Made by a program: the position numbers and the translations under genes. From assembly GCA_016647705.1 (NCBI GenBank), contig CM028335.1, positions 37,702,712 through 37,766,711 on the forward strand: a stretch of 64,000 nucleotides of DNA, in the 5' to 3' direction. The first letter of the stretch is position 1. Every line of letters begins with the position of its first letter. Below the pieces are notes generated by a model. That model was not told the DNA's origin, did no database searches, and saw only the letters and a program-made list of their open reading frames with translations. Shown here one piece after another: positions 46,391 through 56,739 of this stretch. The stretch is from Eucommia ulmoides. Taxonomy: Eukaryota; Streptophyta; Magnoliopsida; Garryales; Eucommiaceae.

Positions 46391-47113
46391 TTGAAAACCA
46401 TATATTCATAAATTATAGTAATCCCTAGACATATATACAATGATAAACTAACTAAATATGCTCAAACCATAATCCAAAGTTAAGAAATAAAGAAAGAAAT
46501 GAGAGAAACTAGTCGTAGTCTAAAGATTTGGCGCTAAACCCATTCCAAGATTGCTTCTCCTTCTTCACAATGTGTTCTTCTCCTTCAGATTTGGTGGAGC
46601 ATTCCCCAAAAACCTCTCAATCCTATTCCAACCCTAGGAGCTCTCTAATGGCTGAAATAGAGGAGATGAGGAAAATATAGGGCTAAAAAATATCTAAATA
46701 AATATCTAAATTGTGTGTAGAGTGACCGCCGCGGCGGTGAGGTGGTTAAGTTGGTTTGGTCACGACCTCAACGGTGGACTCAGCAATGGGAGCAGAGATC
46801 TCTCTGTTGTTTCACCGCCTCAGTGGTGGGCTTTCAGCAAGAAAAGACCTTCTCTACATTTTGACCGCTACAGTGGTGGTTTGGACACCGCGGCGGTGGG
46901 GCTGTTGGTATGAATTTTTCCCTAATGCCTGTTTTCTCACTGTTCTTCCACTATTCTTAATCTGATTTGATCGTTTATGATCCATTTTCATGCCTTTTCA
47001 CCCCCACACACCTAATTTATACATAAATAAATAAAAACGTATTAAAATACTATAATAACACTCGAAAACTAACAAGTTCGGTTTGAAAATAGATAAGTAA
47101 ATTATACCTATCA
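46391..47113 (-). repeat. Element G 5' LTR, truncated
   Basis: Matches 31690-32324; the 3' half (R/U5 side) is missing. The plus strand ends ...ACCTATCA followed by CATCA. Palindromes at 46724-46901 are CCGCCGCGGCGGTGAGG, CACCGCCTCAGTGGTG, GACCGCTACAGTGGTGG and CACCGCGGCGGTGG. Confidence 0.85.
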
Positions 47114-47118
47114 CATCA

Positions 47119-48124
47119 CTACTCAATTTTTTTGAGCTACTCGACTCCGAGTCATCCTAGGTAGATTGTAGTGACTTCTTTTTTCTCTTCTTCACCTTCT
47201 TCTCTTCCTTTCTCTTTTTCTTTTTTTCTTTCTCTAGCTTGGGACATTCGGATTGAAAATGACCAATTTTATGATAATTGAAGTACTCAACATTATTCAT
47301 GTTAAAGTTTTCTTTCTACGGAATGTTCGTCAGGTTATCTTTCTAAAAAATATTGTGAGAAGCGCCACATCATTTTCTTGCTCGCGGTCAAGACTGATAT
47401 GATCACTATCGTTTCCTTCCTCAGTCGTTTGAACATTCAATGCCATGGACTTCTTTTTTCTATTCTCCATTTCATCCTTATATCCTTGAATAGTCATCTC
47501 ATGGGTCATTAGGTTGCCAACAAGTTCATCAATGGTATACACTGTGAGATCCTTAGCTTCTTCAATTGGAGTAACTTTTGGCTCCCAAACTTTCATCAAC
47601 GATTTCAGAATTTTTTGTACTTTGTCCTCCATAGAATAAAGCTTTCCAAGTTAACCAAGGTTGTTGCAAATATTATTGAATCTCGTGTATATTTTTTGAA
47701 TTGATTCTGCGTCACCCATTCTAAATAGTTCGAATTAACAAACTAAGGCATTGATGTTGGACTGTTTTACCTGATTTGTCCCTTCATGTGTGATTTCCAA
47801 TGTGCCCCATATTTCTTTCGCCAATCTACAACCTGAAACCTTGGTATATTCATTTGCATCTAAAGAACAAAACATAATATTAATAGCTTAAGAATTTATA
47901 GATAATTTCTGTTTATCTGAGGTAGTCAGTTGTTCCTTCTTCTTAATCACTCCATTTTCCTTAGGAACAAATAGATCATCCTCAATGGCCAGCCACACAT
48001 CATAATTAGTGGCTTGAAGAAAAGCAATAATTCTGTCTTTCTAGAATGAATAATTATATCTTGTAAATAAAGGTGGACAGTGCATAGACTGTCCCTCACC
48101 TAAAGTGCCTATGGGGTGCACCAT
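47119..48124 (-). pseudogene. Element C gag, N half
   Basis: ATG 48124 (MVHPIGTLGEGQSMHC). Copia gag blocks: NYDVWLAIEDDLFVPKENG, SCRLAKEIW-like region, and the open stretch 47632-47330 with KVWEPKVTPIEEAKDLTVYT and DELVGNLMTHEMTIQGY. The CCHC knuckle near 47240-47290 has lost cysteines. It is closely related to element B gag (8579-7613). It has several stops. Confidence 0.85.
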
Positions 48125-48164
48125 GTGATCTTTCTTAGCTAGGATTTTAAGTCAAATGTGCTAA

Positions 48165-48182
48165 ACCAGCTTTGATACCAAT
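48165..48182 (-). promoter_or_regulatory. Element C primer-binding site
   Basis: Minus strand ATTGGTATCAAAGCTGGT right after the LTR end. Confidence 0.75.
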
Positions 48183-50396
48183 TGTTGACCCAAAGAGTTA
48201 CCCAAGAAAGGGTGATTTAGGTAGTTACCAAATTTAAACAATTAAATCAATTTAACACAAATAATCAATTACCCTAAATAGATTATTATCTTTATACACA
48301 GTGGATATGTGTTTAATATTAAGTGCACACCCAAACACAATATAAATAATAAATCAATACAACACATAATGATATATCCTGGTTCGGTAAGCTACTCTTA
48401 CCTACTCCAGTCCCCCGAGGTTCACGGAGATTCGCAACTCACTAAACTCCTAATTCCTTTACCAGGTAGTAATCAAACCAACTCTCGGTTCTTTTTCCAG
48501 GCTCAAAATCAACCTTTACAATTATCCTTTTCTCAGGCTTAGGAAGAACCTTATCTTTTTACCAAGCTCAAGACTAACCTAATTCTATTACAGAAATAAT
48601 CAAAATATAATCATTTTAACAGGCTAAAATTAAACCTACCACTCCCTCACACTTTTACACTTATCATTTTCTTAGGTTTAGGAAAAACCTTTACAATCAC
48701 TCAATTCTATTATAGGGAGAATCAAAACCTAATTCTTTTCAAGGAAAAAGAATAACCTAATATTTTTTACAGGAAAAAGATTGAAATCTAGCTACCATGA
48801 CTAAACACCGTCTTAAATATGTCTAATTTGCTCAAAGTCACAAATAAAAAAAATGTAAATTTCTTCCCACAAGGAGCTTCTACCACCTCAATACAAATAT
48901 AATCGATTAATATCCCGAATAATTACTATGTGATAGATATAATGTGAGACAAATAAAATCAGATTAAATAACATAGTGGGTAGCATAATTTTAAGCACGT
49001 AATCAGATAATCAAATAAAATCATTTAAAATAGATTTTCAGGCTTTTAAGTTTAAAACGATTTTCTAAACAATCCTACCCAGCAATCAATAAAAATATAA
49101 CTTCAAAGTAAATAATAAAACTTAGATAGATCTCACCGGGAAAACACAGAAGACAATGATAGTATCGCAATTGAACTCAAATCGGTGATGACAAACAACA
49201 AGCGCTTTAGATCAAGAGCTTATATAAAATCTCTTGTAGAAATCTCAGCAAAAATCTCACTCTTATAATACCTCAGACTGATGTTTTTGATGTATTAAAT
49301 TCAATCCCACAAGTATCTTTAAATAGACCTAGAACTAAACCTCCAACGGCTAGTTTTCAAATATTGTGTCAATAAATGACACACTTAGACCCCATATAAC
49401 ATTACATTTCATTTTAGGTGTATTCCATATTAAAATATCATGGAATTCTCTCAAATAATTCCACAAAACTATTCTCAATTTAAAACCATAAAGATAGAAA
49501 GTATTAATCCATGTAAATTAGGAGAATCTCGAAGTGTATGAACCAAATCAATAGGAATAATAGAATAGGTAGGCCATATCTTAATTAAGTTTAAATTCCC
49601 CAAATCTCTCCCTTGGAATCCTGAAAAACGGATAGTTTTTTTACCAAGAGACCAAGTTACTCGGAACCTCAACCAACACAGTCAGTTGACTAACCAATCC
49701 AGAGCCAAAACATAGCCTGAACTCACAGACCAGTCGGAAGACTGATTGCCACCAATCAGTTGATTGATTAGTTTAGGTTGCTCTAGTTTGTCTTCAAAAA
49801 CCCACTAACTCAAACAGTTGACCGATTGCCCTCTAACGATTGACCAATTGGTTCAAGCTGTTCACTTCGTTAGCCAATTCAGCCATTATTTCAAACGGTT
49901 GACCGACCTCGTTGACTGACTGGATCAGTAGCACCTCATTTTAGCTCCAAAACTCACTAGTTGATTTGGTTGACCAATTGCTTTTCTTGATTGACCAAAT
50001 TGACCCGAAAATATAACTTTTTATACTTTAAAAGATGTTTTCCAATTAGATCAATTATCAATTTTATTTCACATAAGGAGCACATTCAATATCTTAAATT
50101 AAGATCTTAAACTCTATCATTTCACATTAAGACACATAAAAATAAATCATTTAAAGTGTCATGTATCATCCTAATTCAAGTTGCATTAAGAGTATATAAG
50201 TAGAGAGTTATTTTCACCTAATTTTCTTTAAGGTGTTCAAAACTCTTCATCTCTTTATTGCATCCATCTTGCACCCTTTATATTTTCTTCATGAGGTCTT
50301 CTTCTTTATCAACTCTACGGAACTCTTTTTTGAAATACTCAACAAAATTATTAGTTCCACCAAAAGTATCAATACTTAATTGTTTAAGGTTCAACA
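48183..50396 (-). repeat. Element C 5' LTR
   Basis: Plus strand TGTTGACCC...GGTTCAACA, 2214 bp, partner of 25590-29009. U3 array at 49675-49995 with CAGTTGAC, CGGTTGACCGA-type motifs. Confidence 0.88.
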
Positions 50397-51640
50397 ATCT
50401 ATTTTTAGGCATCATCGATTGACAAATAATCTAAATCGGATAATATGGAAGCTGACAAGTGGGAGTGACATAACAACAAAAGGCTTATGCATCCGTTGAC
50501 CATATGACGTGGATAGAATACTTTTGCTGACATGGTTGCAATGTATCGGACACATGGATATTGGAGTGGCAATTAGCAACAATTCTGTCGATCCCGTGTA
50601 GGTGGCGTGCCAGACACATATTATTAACGTGGCAACCAAAACCAAGACTGCAGATAATGTGTCAGCTGACATGGAAGGTAACATAAATCCCTTGTGCTGA
50701 CATGGTAGGTGATGTGTCAACACGTGGCAACTGACGTGGAAAATCGTTATCGATGAATTGGTTAACACATGGCCTTTTTTATGACATTTAAGAACACTTG
50801 AATAATAACCTATCTAAGGCTTATCTTTTAGGTAGTGCGTGGATCTGCTATGTGGAGATGCAACAAATGTTGGTGAGGCGTGACGACGCATGTGAAGTCT
50901 GACGGTTGTGTGGTTGGTGGCATTTTTTTTTTCCATCTTGATGAGATGATTCAAATGGTATGGTAGGTGATGATGTCGGAGCAATGGTTATTGTTGGAAT
51001 AGTAAGAACTAATGACACGACGATGATGATTCTGGTGGCGCGTGGAGGTGTAAGGTAGTGGCTGGGTTACGATCTAGTGGTGTTGGACTCGCCTTTTCAA
51101 AGGAGTCTCATGGTAGTGTCAAATTTGATGTTCAGTGGTTGAGCGTTGATAGAACGTACTAAAGGCGATGATAGAAGGCACATTTATCTTGATATCATAT
51201 TAGAATAATTGAAAAGTAAAATATTGAAAAAATATAAGACGATTGAATTGATATATGAGAAATGTGCAATTTATAGAGTTATACAAAGAGTATATATATA
51301 AAGAGTGGTTGAGGTTTTCTTAGTAAGATTAGAGTTTGATTTTCCTAGTGGCTAAGGCCCATGTATACATATTGATAGAGTACAACATATTATGAAGAAG
51401 TTTCAACTGTTTATGTAATTTGTTACAACTATTGATAATTGTTGTTTCAATATTTAATAATCATGTGAAATGTTGTATAAATTGCAATAATTATTATGAA
51501 TATTTATAATTATTGCTATTTACTATCATAGTTATTCCACTCTAAATTATAACGAAAATATGTAATAAAATAATTTATATAGAGTTCTTTACCTAATAAA
51601 TATTTTTTTTAAAAGAAATTACTGAAACAACCAATCTTTG
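50397..51640. other. Gene-poor stretch, possible old LTR remnant
   Basis: 50450-50770 is rich in (A)CGTGG/TGACATGG motifs, including CACGTGGC near 50720. About 51195-51215 reads ATCTTGATATCATATTAGAA, which could be a decayed minus-strand PBS plus LTR start (compare GCTCTGATACCATGTTAGA), followed by AT-rich sequence to 51370. No protein gene is seen. Confidence 0.35.
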
Positions 51641-51663
51641 AACTTATTTACTAGAGGCAAGCA

Positions 51664-51901
51664 TCTCGGCGTTTGGTACGCCGGGACTAGATCTCGACGT
51701 TTCGAACGCCGGGATCGTCTCAGACTTTTTTATTTTTAATTTTTTTGATCCCAACCTTGTGTAGGCCGGGATCAAATTTTTTTTTTTTTTTTTTTTTTTT
51801 AATTTTTTTGTTAATTGTTTTGATCCCGACTTTGTGAAGGCCAGGATCAAAATAATAATAATATTTTTTTAAACGGTTCCAACGTTGTGAACGCTGGGAC
51901 T
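51664..51901. repeat. Five imperfect palindromes, GATCCCGACGTT...AACGCCGGGATC type
   Basis: At 51664-51686, 51690-51716, 51747-51773, 51822-51848 and 51875-51901. Each is 23-27 bp with 9-12-bp arms around a 3-5 nt loop; mismatches are mostly G-T compatible. They are separated by T-rich spacers. Confidence 0.85.
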
Positions 51902-51906
51902 GTAAT

Positions 51907-51991
51907 GGAAACGGCGACCACCGTTTCCTTTGGCCAGTCAAACGTGTACCGTTTGACTGGCCAAAGGCTGCCTGCCTACAAAAGGCAGGCA
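51907..51991. repeat. Three consecutive perfect hairpins
   Basis: GGAAACGG/CCGTTTCC (8-bp stem, loop CGACCA, 51907-51928); CCTTTGGCCAGTCAAACG and its complement (18-bp stem, loop TGTAC, 51927-51967); TGCCTGCCT/AGGCAGGCA (9-bp stem, loop ACAAA, 51969-51991). The first two overlap by two bases. Confidence 0.92.
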
Positions 51992-52067
51992 ACCTTTTGT
52001 TTTTTTGAATTTGGCTGGTCAATGGCCACAGAAAGCAGCATGACTTTTGTTCCCTAGACCAAATGCC

Positions 52068-52330
52068 TATATATCACACCACTTCTCTCATTTTTTAATA
52101 CCGAGTTCTCATTTCCCTTGTTCAAACTTCTCCTTTGTGGTCCTTCTCTCATTTTACCGAGTTCTCTCATTTTTCTTTAGAGTTCAAACTTCTCCTCTGT
52201 GGTCCCTCTCTCATTTTCGTCATTTTTGGCGTTTTTGTTCTTCATTTTTGGCGTTTCCCCCTCCATTCACACTTCTTCTATTTAGACTTCTACTTCTCCA
52301 TTCACAAGTTAGTATATTTTTTGCGTTTTT
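52068..52330 (+). promoter_or_regulatory. Putative MULE promoter: TATA box and CT-rich leader
   Basis: TATATAT at 52068-52074 is followed by a pyrimidine-rich stretch with a ~60-bp direct repeat (52101-52157 and 52158-52217, ACCGAGTTCTC...GTTCAAACTTCTCC). The open frames here are Phe/Ser/Leu-rich artefacts of the CT content. Confidence 0.5.
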
Positions 52331-52599
52331 TTAAATTTATTTATTAATTTAATTAGTATATTTTTTACATGTTATTTGTTAGTTTGATTAATTTACTTAT
52401 TTGTTAGTTTGATTGATTACTTCCTTTTTACACATTATAATATACTGTTTAAAAAAATAATTAGTTAGGTTAGTTATTAATTTAGTTTTTAAAAACATAA
52501 AAAAAAAAAAAAAAAAAAACAAAAAAAAAAAAAAACAAAAAAAGCAAATAATAATAATAATAGAGGATAGTTTAATATAATTGGTTATTTATTTGGTTA

Positions 52600-55500
52600 G
52601 TTATTTAATTTGTTAGTTAGTTGGTTAGTTTAATTTATTAATTTAGTTGTTAAATTTTTAATTATACTTTCGTCCCTTTCACATGTGTAGGAAAATATAA
52701 ATTAATATATTATTTTAAAAAAATATTAGTTAGTTAGTTTAATTTTTTAATCTAGCTATTTAATTAAAAAAAAATATGCACTTTGACCCCTAAAAGTTTA
52801 ACAAATAGAAAAATATAAATTTTTAATATATTGTTTTAAAATAAATTGTTAGTTAGTTTCATTTTTGAATTTAGTTATTTAATTTAAAATATATTTGTTT
52901 AATTTGTTAATTTAGTTGTTAAATTAAAAATTATACTTTGGTCCTTTTCACATGTGTAGGAAAATATAAATTAATATATTATTAAAAAAAATGTTAATTA
53001 GTTAGTTTAATTTTTTAATCTAGCTATTTAATTAAAAAAATATGCACTTTGTGTAGAAAAATATAAACTAATATATTATTCAAAAAAAATATTAGTTAGT
53101 CAGTTTAATTTTTTAATCTAGCTATTTAATTAAAAAAATATGCACTTTGACCCTTAAAAGTTTAACAATTAGAAAAATATAAATTTTTAATATATTATTT
53201 TAAAATAAATTATTAGTTTGTTTGTTTGTTTTGTTAATTTAATTTGTTGGTTTAGTTGTTTAATTTGTTAGTTAACTGGTTAGTTTAATTTGTTAATTTA
53301 GTTGTTAAATTAAAAATTACACTTTGGCCTCTTTCACATGCGCTGGAAAACATAAATCAATATATTAGTTTTTTTTTAAAAATGTATGTTAGTTAGTTTA
53401 ATTTTTTAATTTAGCTATTTAATTAAAAATATACACTTTGGCCCCTAAAATTTTGACAATTAGAAAAATATAAATTTTTCAACCTATTGTTTTAAAATAA
53501 ATTGTTAGTGAGTTTTATTTTGAATTTAGTTATTTAATTTAAAATATATTTGTTTAATTTATTAATTTAGTTGTTAAATTAAAAATTATACTTTGGTCCC
53601 TTTCACATATGTAGGAAAATATAAATTAATATATTATTGAAAAAAAATGTTAGTTAGTTAGTTTAATTTTTTAATCTAGATATTTAATTAAAAAAATATG
53701 CACTTTGTGTAGGAAAATATAAATTAATATATTATTGAAAAAAAATGTTAGTTAATTAATTTAACTTTTTAATCTAGCTATTTAATTAAAAAAAATATGC
53801 ACTTTGACTCCTAAAAATTTAACAATTAGAAAAATATAAATTTTTAATATATTGTTTTAAAATAAATTATTAGTTAATTTGTTTGTTTTGTTAATTTAAT
53901 TTGTTGGTTAGTTTAATTTGTTAATTTAGTTGTTAAATTAAAAATTACACTTTCGCCCCTTTCATATGTGTAGAAAAATATAAATCAATATATTATTTAA
54001 AAAAAAATGTATGTTAGTTAGTTAAATTTTCTAATTTAGCTATTTAATTAAAAATATACACTCTGGCCCCTGAAAATTTGACAATTAGAAAAATATAAAT
54101 TTTTTAACCTATTGTGTTAAAATAAATTGGTAGTTAGTTTCATTTTTTTAATTTAGTTATTTAATTTAAAATATATTTGTTTAATTTATTAATTTAGTTG
54201 TTAAATTAAAAATTACACTTTGGCCTATTTTCACATGTGTAGGAAAATATAAATTACTATATTATTTAAAAAAAAAAATTGTTAGTTAGTTAGTTTAGTT
54301 TTTTAATCTATCTATTTAATTAAAAAAATATGCAATTTGGCTCCTGAAATTTTAACAATTAGAAAAATATAAATTTTTAATATATTATTTTAAAATAAAT
54401 TGTTAGTTAGTTTCATTTTTTAATTTAAAATATATTTTTATAATTTGTTAATTTAGTTATTAAATTAAAAATTACACTTTGTCCCCTTTCACATGTGTAG
54501 GAAAATATAAATTAATATATTATTTGAAAAAAATATTAGTTAGTTAGTTTAATTTTTTAATCTAGCTATTTAATTAAAAAAAATGCACTTTGACCCCTAA
54601 AAGTTTAACAATTAGAAAAATATAAATATTTAATATATTATTTTAAAATAAATTATTAGTTTATTTGTTTGTTTTGTTATTTTAATTTGCTGGTTTAGTT
54701 GTTTAATTTGTTAGCTAGTTGGTTAGTTTAATTTGTTAATTTAGTTGTTAAATTGAAAATTACGCTTTGGCCCCTTTCACATGTGTAGGAAAATATAAAT
54801 TAGTATATTATTTTTAAAAAAAATGTATGTTAGTTATTTTAATTTTCTAATTTAACTATTTAATTAAAAATATACACTATGGCCGCTGAAATTTTGACAA
54901 TTAGAAAAATATAATTTTTTCAACCTATTGTTTTAAAATAAATTGTTAGTTAGTTTCATTTTTGAATTTAGTTATTTAATTTAAAATATATTTGTTTAAT
55001 TTGTTAATTTAGTTGTTAAATTAAAAATTACACTTTGGCCCATTTTCACATGTATAGGAAAATATAAATTAATATATTATTTAAAAAAATTGTTAGTTAG
55101 TTAGTTTAGGTTTTTAATCTAGCTATTAAATTAAAAAAAAAAATGCACTTTGGCCCCTGAAACTTTAACAATTAGAAAAATATAAATTTTTAATATATTG
55201 TTTTAAAATAAATTGTTAGTTAGTTTCATTTTTGAATTTAGTTATTTAATTTAAAATATATTTGTTTAATTTGTTAATTTAGTTGTTAAATTAAAAATTA
55301 CACTTTGGCCCCCTTTCACATGTGTAGGAAAATATAAGTTAATATATTATTTTAAAAAAATGTTAGTTAGTTAGTTTAATTTTTTAATTTAGCTATTTAA
55401 TTAAAGTTTGACAATTAGAAAAATATAAATTTTTTAACCTATTGTTTTAAAATAAATTGTTAGTTAGTTTCATTTTTGAATTTAGTTATTTAATTTAAAA

Positions 55501-55915
55501 TATATTTGTTTAATTTGTTAATTTAGTTGTTAAATTAAAAATTATACTTTAACCCCTTTCACGTGTATGAAAATATAAATTAATATATTATTGAAAAAAA
55601 AAATGTTAGTTAGTTAGTTTAATTTTTTAATCTAGCTATTTAATTAAAAACAATATGCATTTTGACCCCTAAAAGTTTAACAATTAGAAAAATATAAATT
55701 TTTAATATATTATTTTAAAATAAATTATTAGTTTGTTTGTTTGTTTTGTTAATTTAATATGTTGGTTTAGTTGTTTAATTTGTTAGTTAGTTGGTTAGTT
55801 TAATTTATTAATTTAGTTGTTAAATTAAAAATTATACTTTGGCCCCTTTCACATGTGTAGGAAAATATAAATCAATATATTATTTAAAAAAATTGTTAGT
55901 TAGTTAGTTTAAACT
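52600..55915. repeat. AT-rich tandem array, about 12 units of 245-380 bp
   Basis: Each unit has CACTTTGGCCCCTTTCACATG, then TGTAGGAAAATATAAATTAA, TAGTTAGTTAGTTTAATTTT and TTTAATTTAAAATATATTTG. The 'ttcacatgtgtagg' marker recurs at about 52678, 52948, 53330, 53600, 53960, 54232, 54487, 54775, 55045, 55314, 55558 and 55850. No coding. It lies between the MULE leader and first coding exon, so it may be an intron. Confidence 0.9.
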
Positions 55916-56320
55916 TATATAAAATAATTTTTGTAACAAATTAAACTCATTATATTTTTAAGTGAAATGTTAAGATTGAAAATAAATTACTGAAACCCAT
56001 AAAAAATTAACAATATAAACATTGGAATATGACAATTTGAGAAATATAAATTTTAATATTTTATTTTAAAATAATTCCTCAAATTAATTGAATCTATTCA
56101 GTTGATATTAACTTGACGTGAAATTTATATTCGATTTTGAGTTAAAGTTAAAATAATTATTGAATAAATTAAAAATAAGTAAAATATTAAGGATTAAAAA
56201 TAAATTACTTAAACCCATAAAAAATGAATATTATAAACCGACATACTTTTGTGATTGAGTTTTAGTTGACGATATTATTTTCTTGTTTTGCTTTGTTTTG
56301 TGAAATGATAGTCGCTTGAA
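55916..56320 (+). other. AT-rich non-coding segment before the MULE coding region
   Basis: No repeat unit and no open frame. It ends with a TTTTGTTTTGCTTTGTTTTG pyrimidine-type stretch and 'tgatagtcgcttgaaATGG', where the first coding exon starts. Confidence 0.5.
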
Positions 56321-56710
56321 ATGGATCGCGTTATGTTGTTATTGTATTGGGGTGGTAGTATATTGGAAGGTACCAAGTTCGGGGTTTGTTACAGTACATC
56401 AGTTGTAAAATCTTTGGTTGTCCGCAGGGGAACAACTTTAAATAAATTAATTGATATGCTAAAACCGTGTGTTCTTGAAGATGGGGTTACTGGAAATTTG
56501 AAACTAAAATGTAGGATGCCGATGGCTCTTTTCAGGTCAAATTATAAATATACCTTATTTTCTATCGAGGATGACTCAGCATTAAACCAAGTGTTTGAGT
56601 TACCTCTTTACGTACCCTTGTTTCTTGCTGTTGAGGTGTATGTAGAGATAGAACAAACATTTGATAATGGTCCAAATTTTTTCTCCCAAGTGGTCATTTT
56701 ACCAATTTAA
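56321..56710 (+). pseudogene. MULE N-terminal module (PB1-like region)
   Basis: ATG 56321, open for 129 codons: MDRVMLLLYWGGSILEGTKF, then KSLVVRRGTTLNKLIDML and SIEDDSALNQVFELPLYVP. This is the usual start of plant MULE proteins (MD-V--LLYWGG...SL-V-RG-T-DEL-D...IEDD-D---M). The protein goes on after 56740 in decayed form. Confidence 0.8.
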
Positions 56711-56739
56711 TGATTTAGAGTTTTAATCTGTACAGTACT

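Larger units (their letters stand above)
31041..47113 (-). mobile_element. Element G: Athila-type gag-only element, inserted in element C (TSD CATCA) and split by element F
   Basis: CATCA at 31036-31040 and 47114-47118 brackets the block; removing it rejoins the element C gag (compare 7545-7575 of element B). On the minus strand: truncated 5' LTR (47113-46391), gag start (46390-46183), element F, rest of gag (34883-33892), long 3' untranslated region, PPT (32325-32345), 3' LTR (32324-31041). No pol is present. Confidence 0.85.
25590..50396 (-). mobile_element. Element C: copia-like element, mostly without pol, carrying two later insertions
   Basis: LTRs at 25590-29009 (with solo LTR 3 inside) and 48183-50396 align over their lengths. 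On the minus strand: PBS (48165-48182), gag N half (48124-47119), 16-kb insertion 31041-47113, gag C half and protease start (31035-30340), about 870 bp of non-coding sequence where integrase and RT belong, RNase H tail (29465-29345), PPT. Flanks are ATACA (left) and ATCTA (right), too different to call a TSD. Confidence 0.85.

Noticed and set aside
25590-50396. A target duplication for element C
   Set aside because: ATACA and ATCTA share only three of five positions; not enough.
51720-52022. Lys-rich minus-strand frame
   Set aside because: Arises from T-tracts between the hairpins; no protein family.
52047-52347. Phe/Ser-rich 95-codon frame resembling a membrane protein
   Set aside because: Pyrimidine-rich leader after a TATA box with a direct repeat; composition explains the frame.
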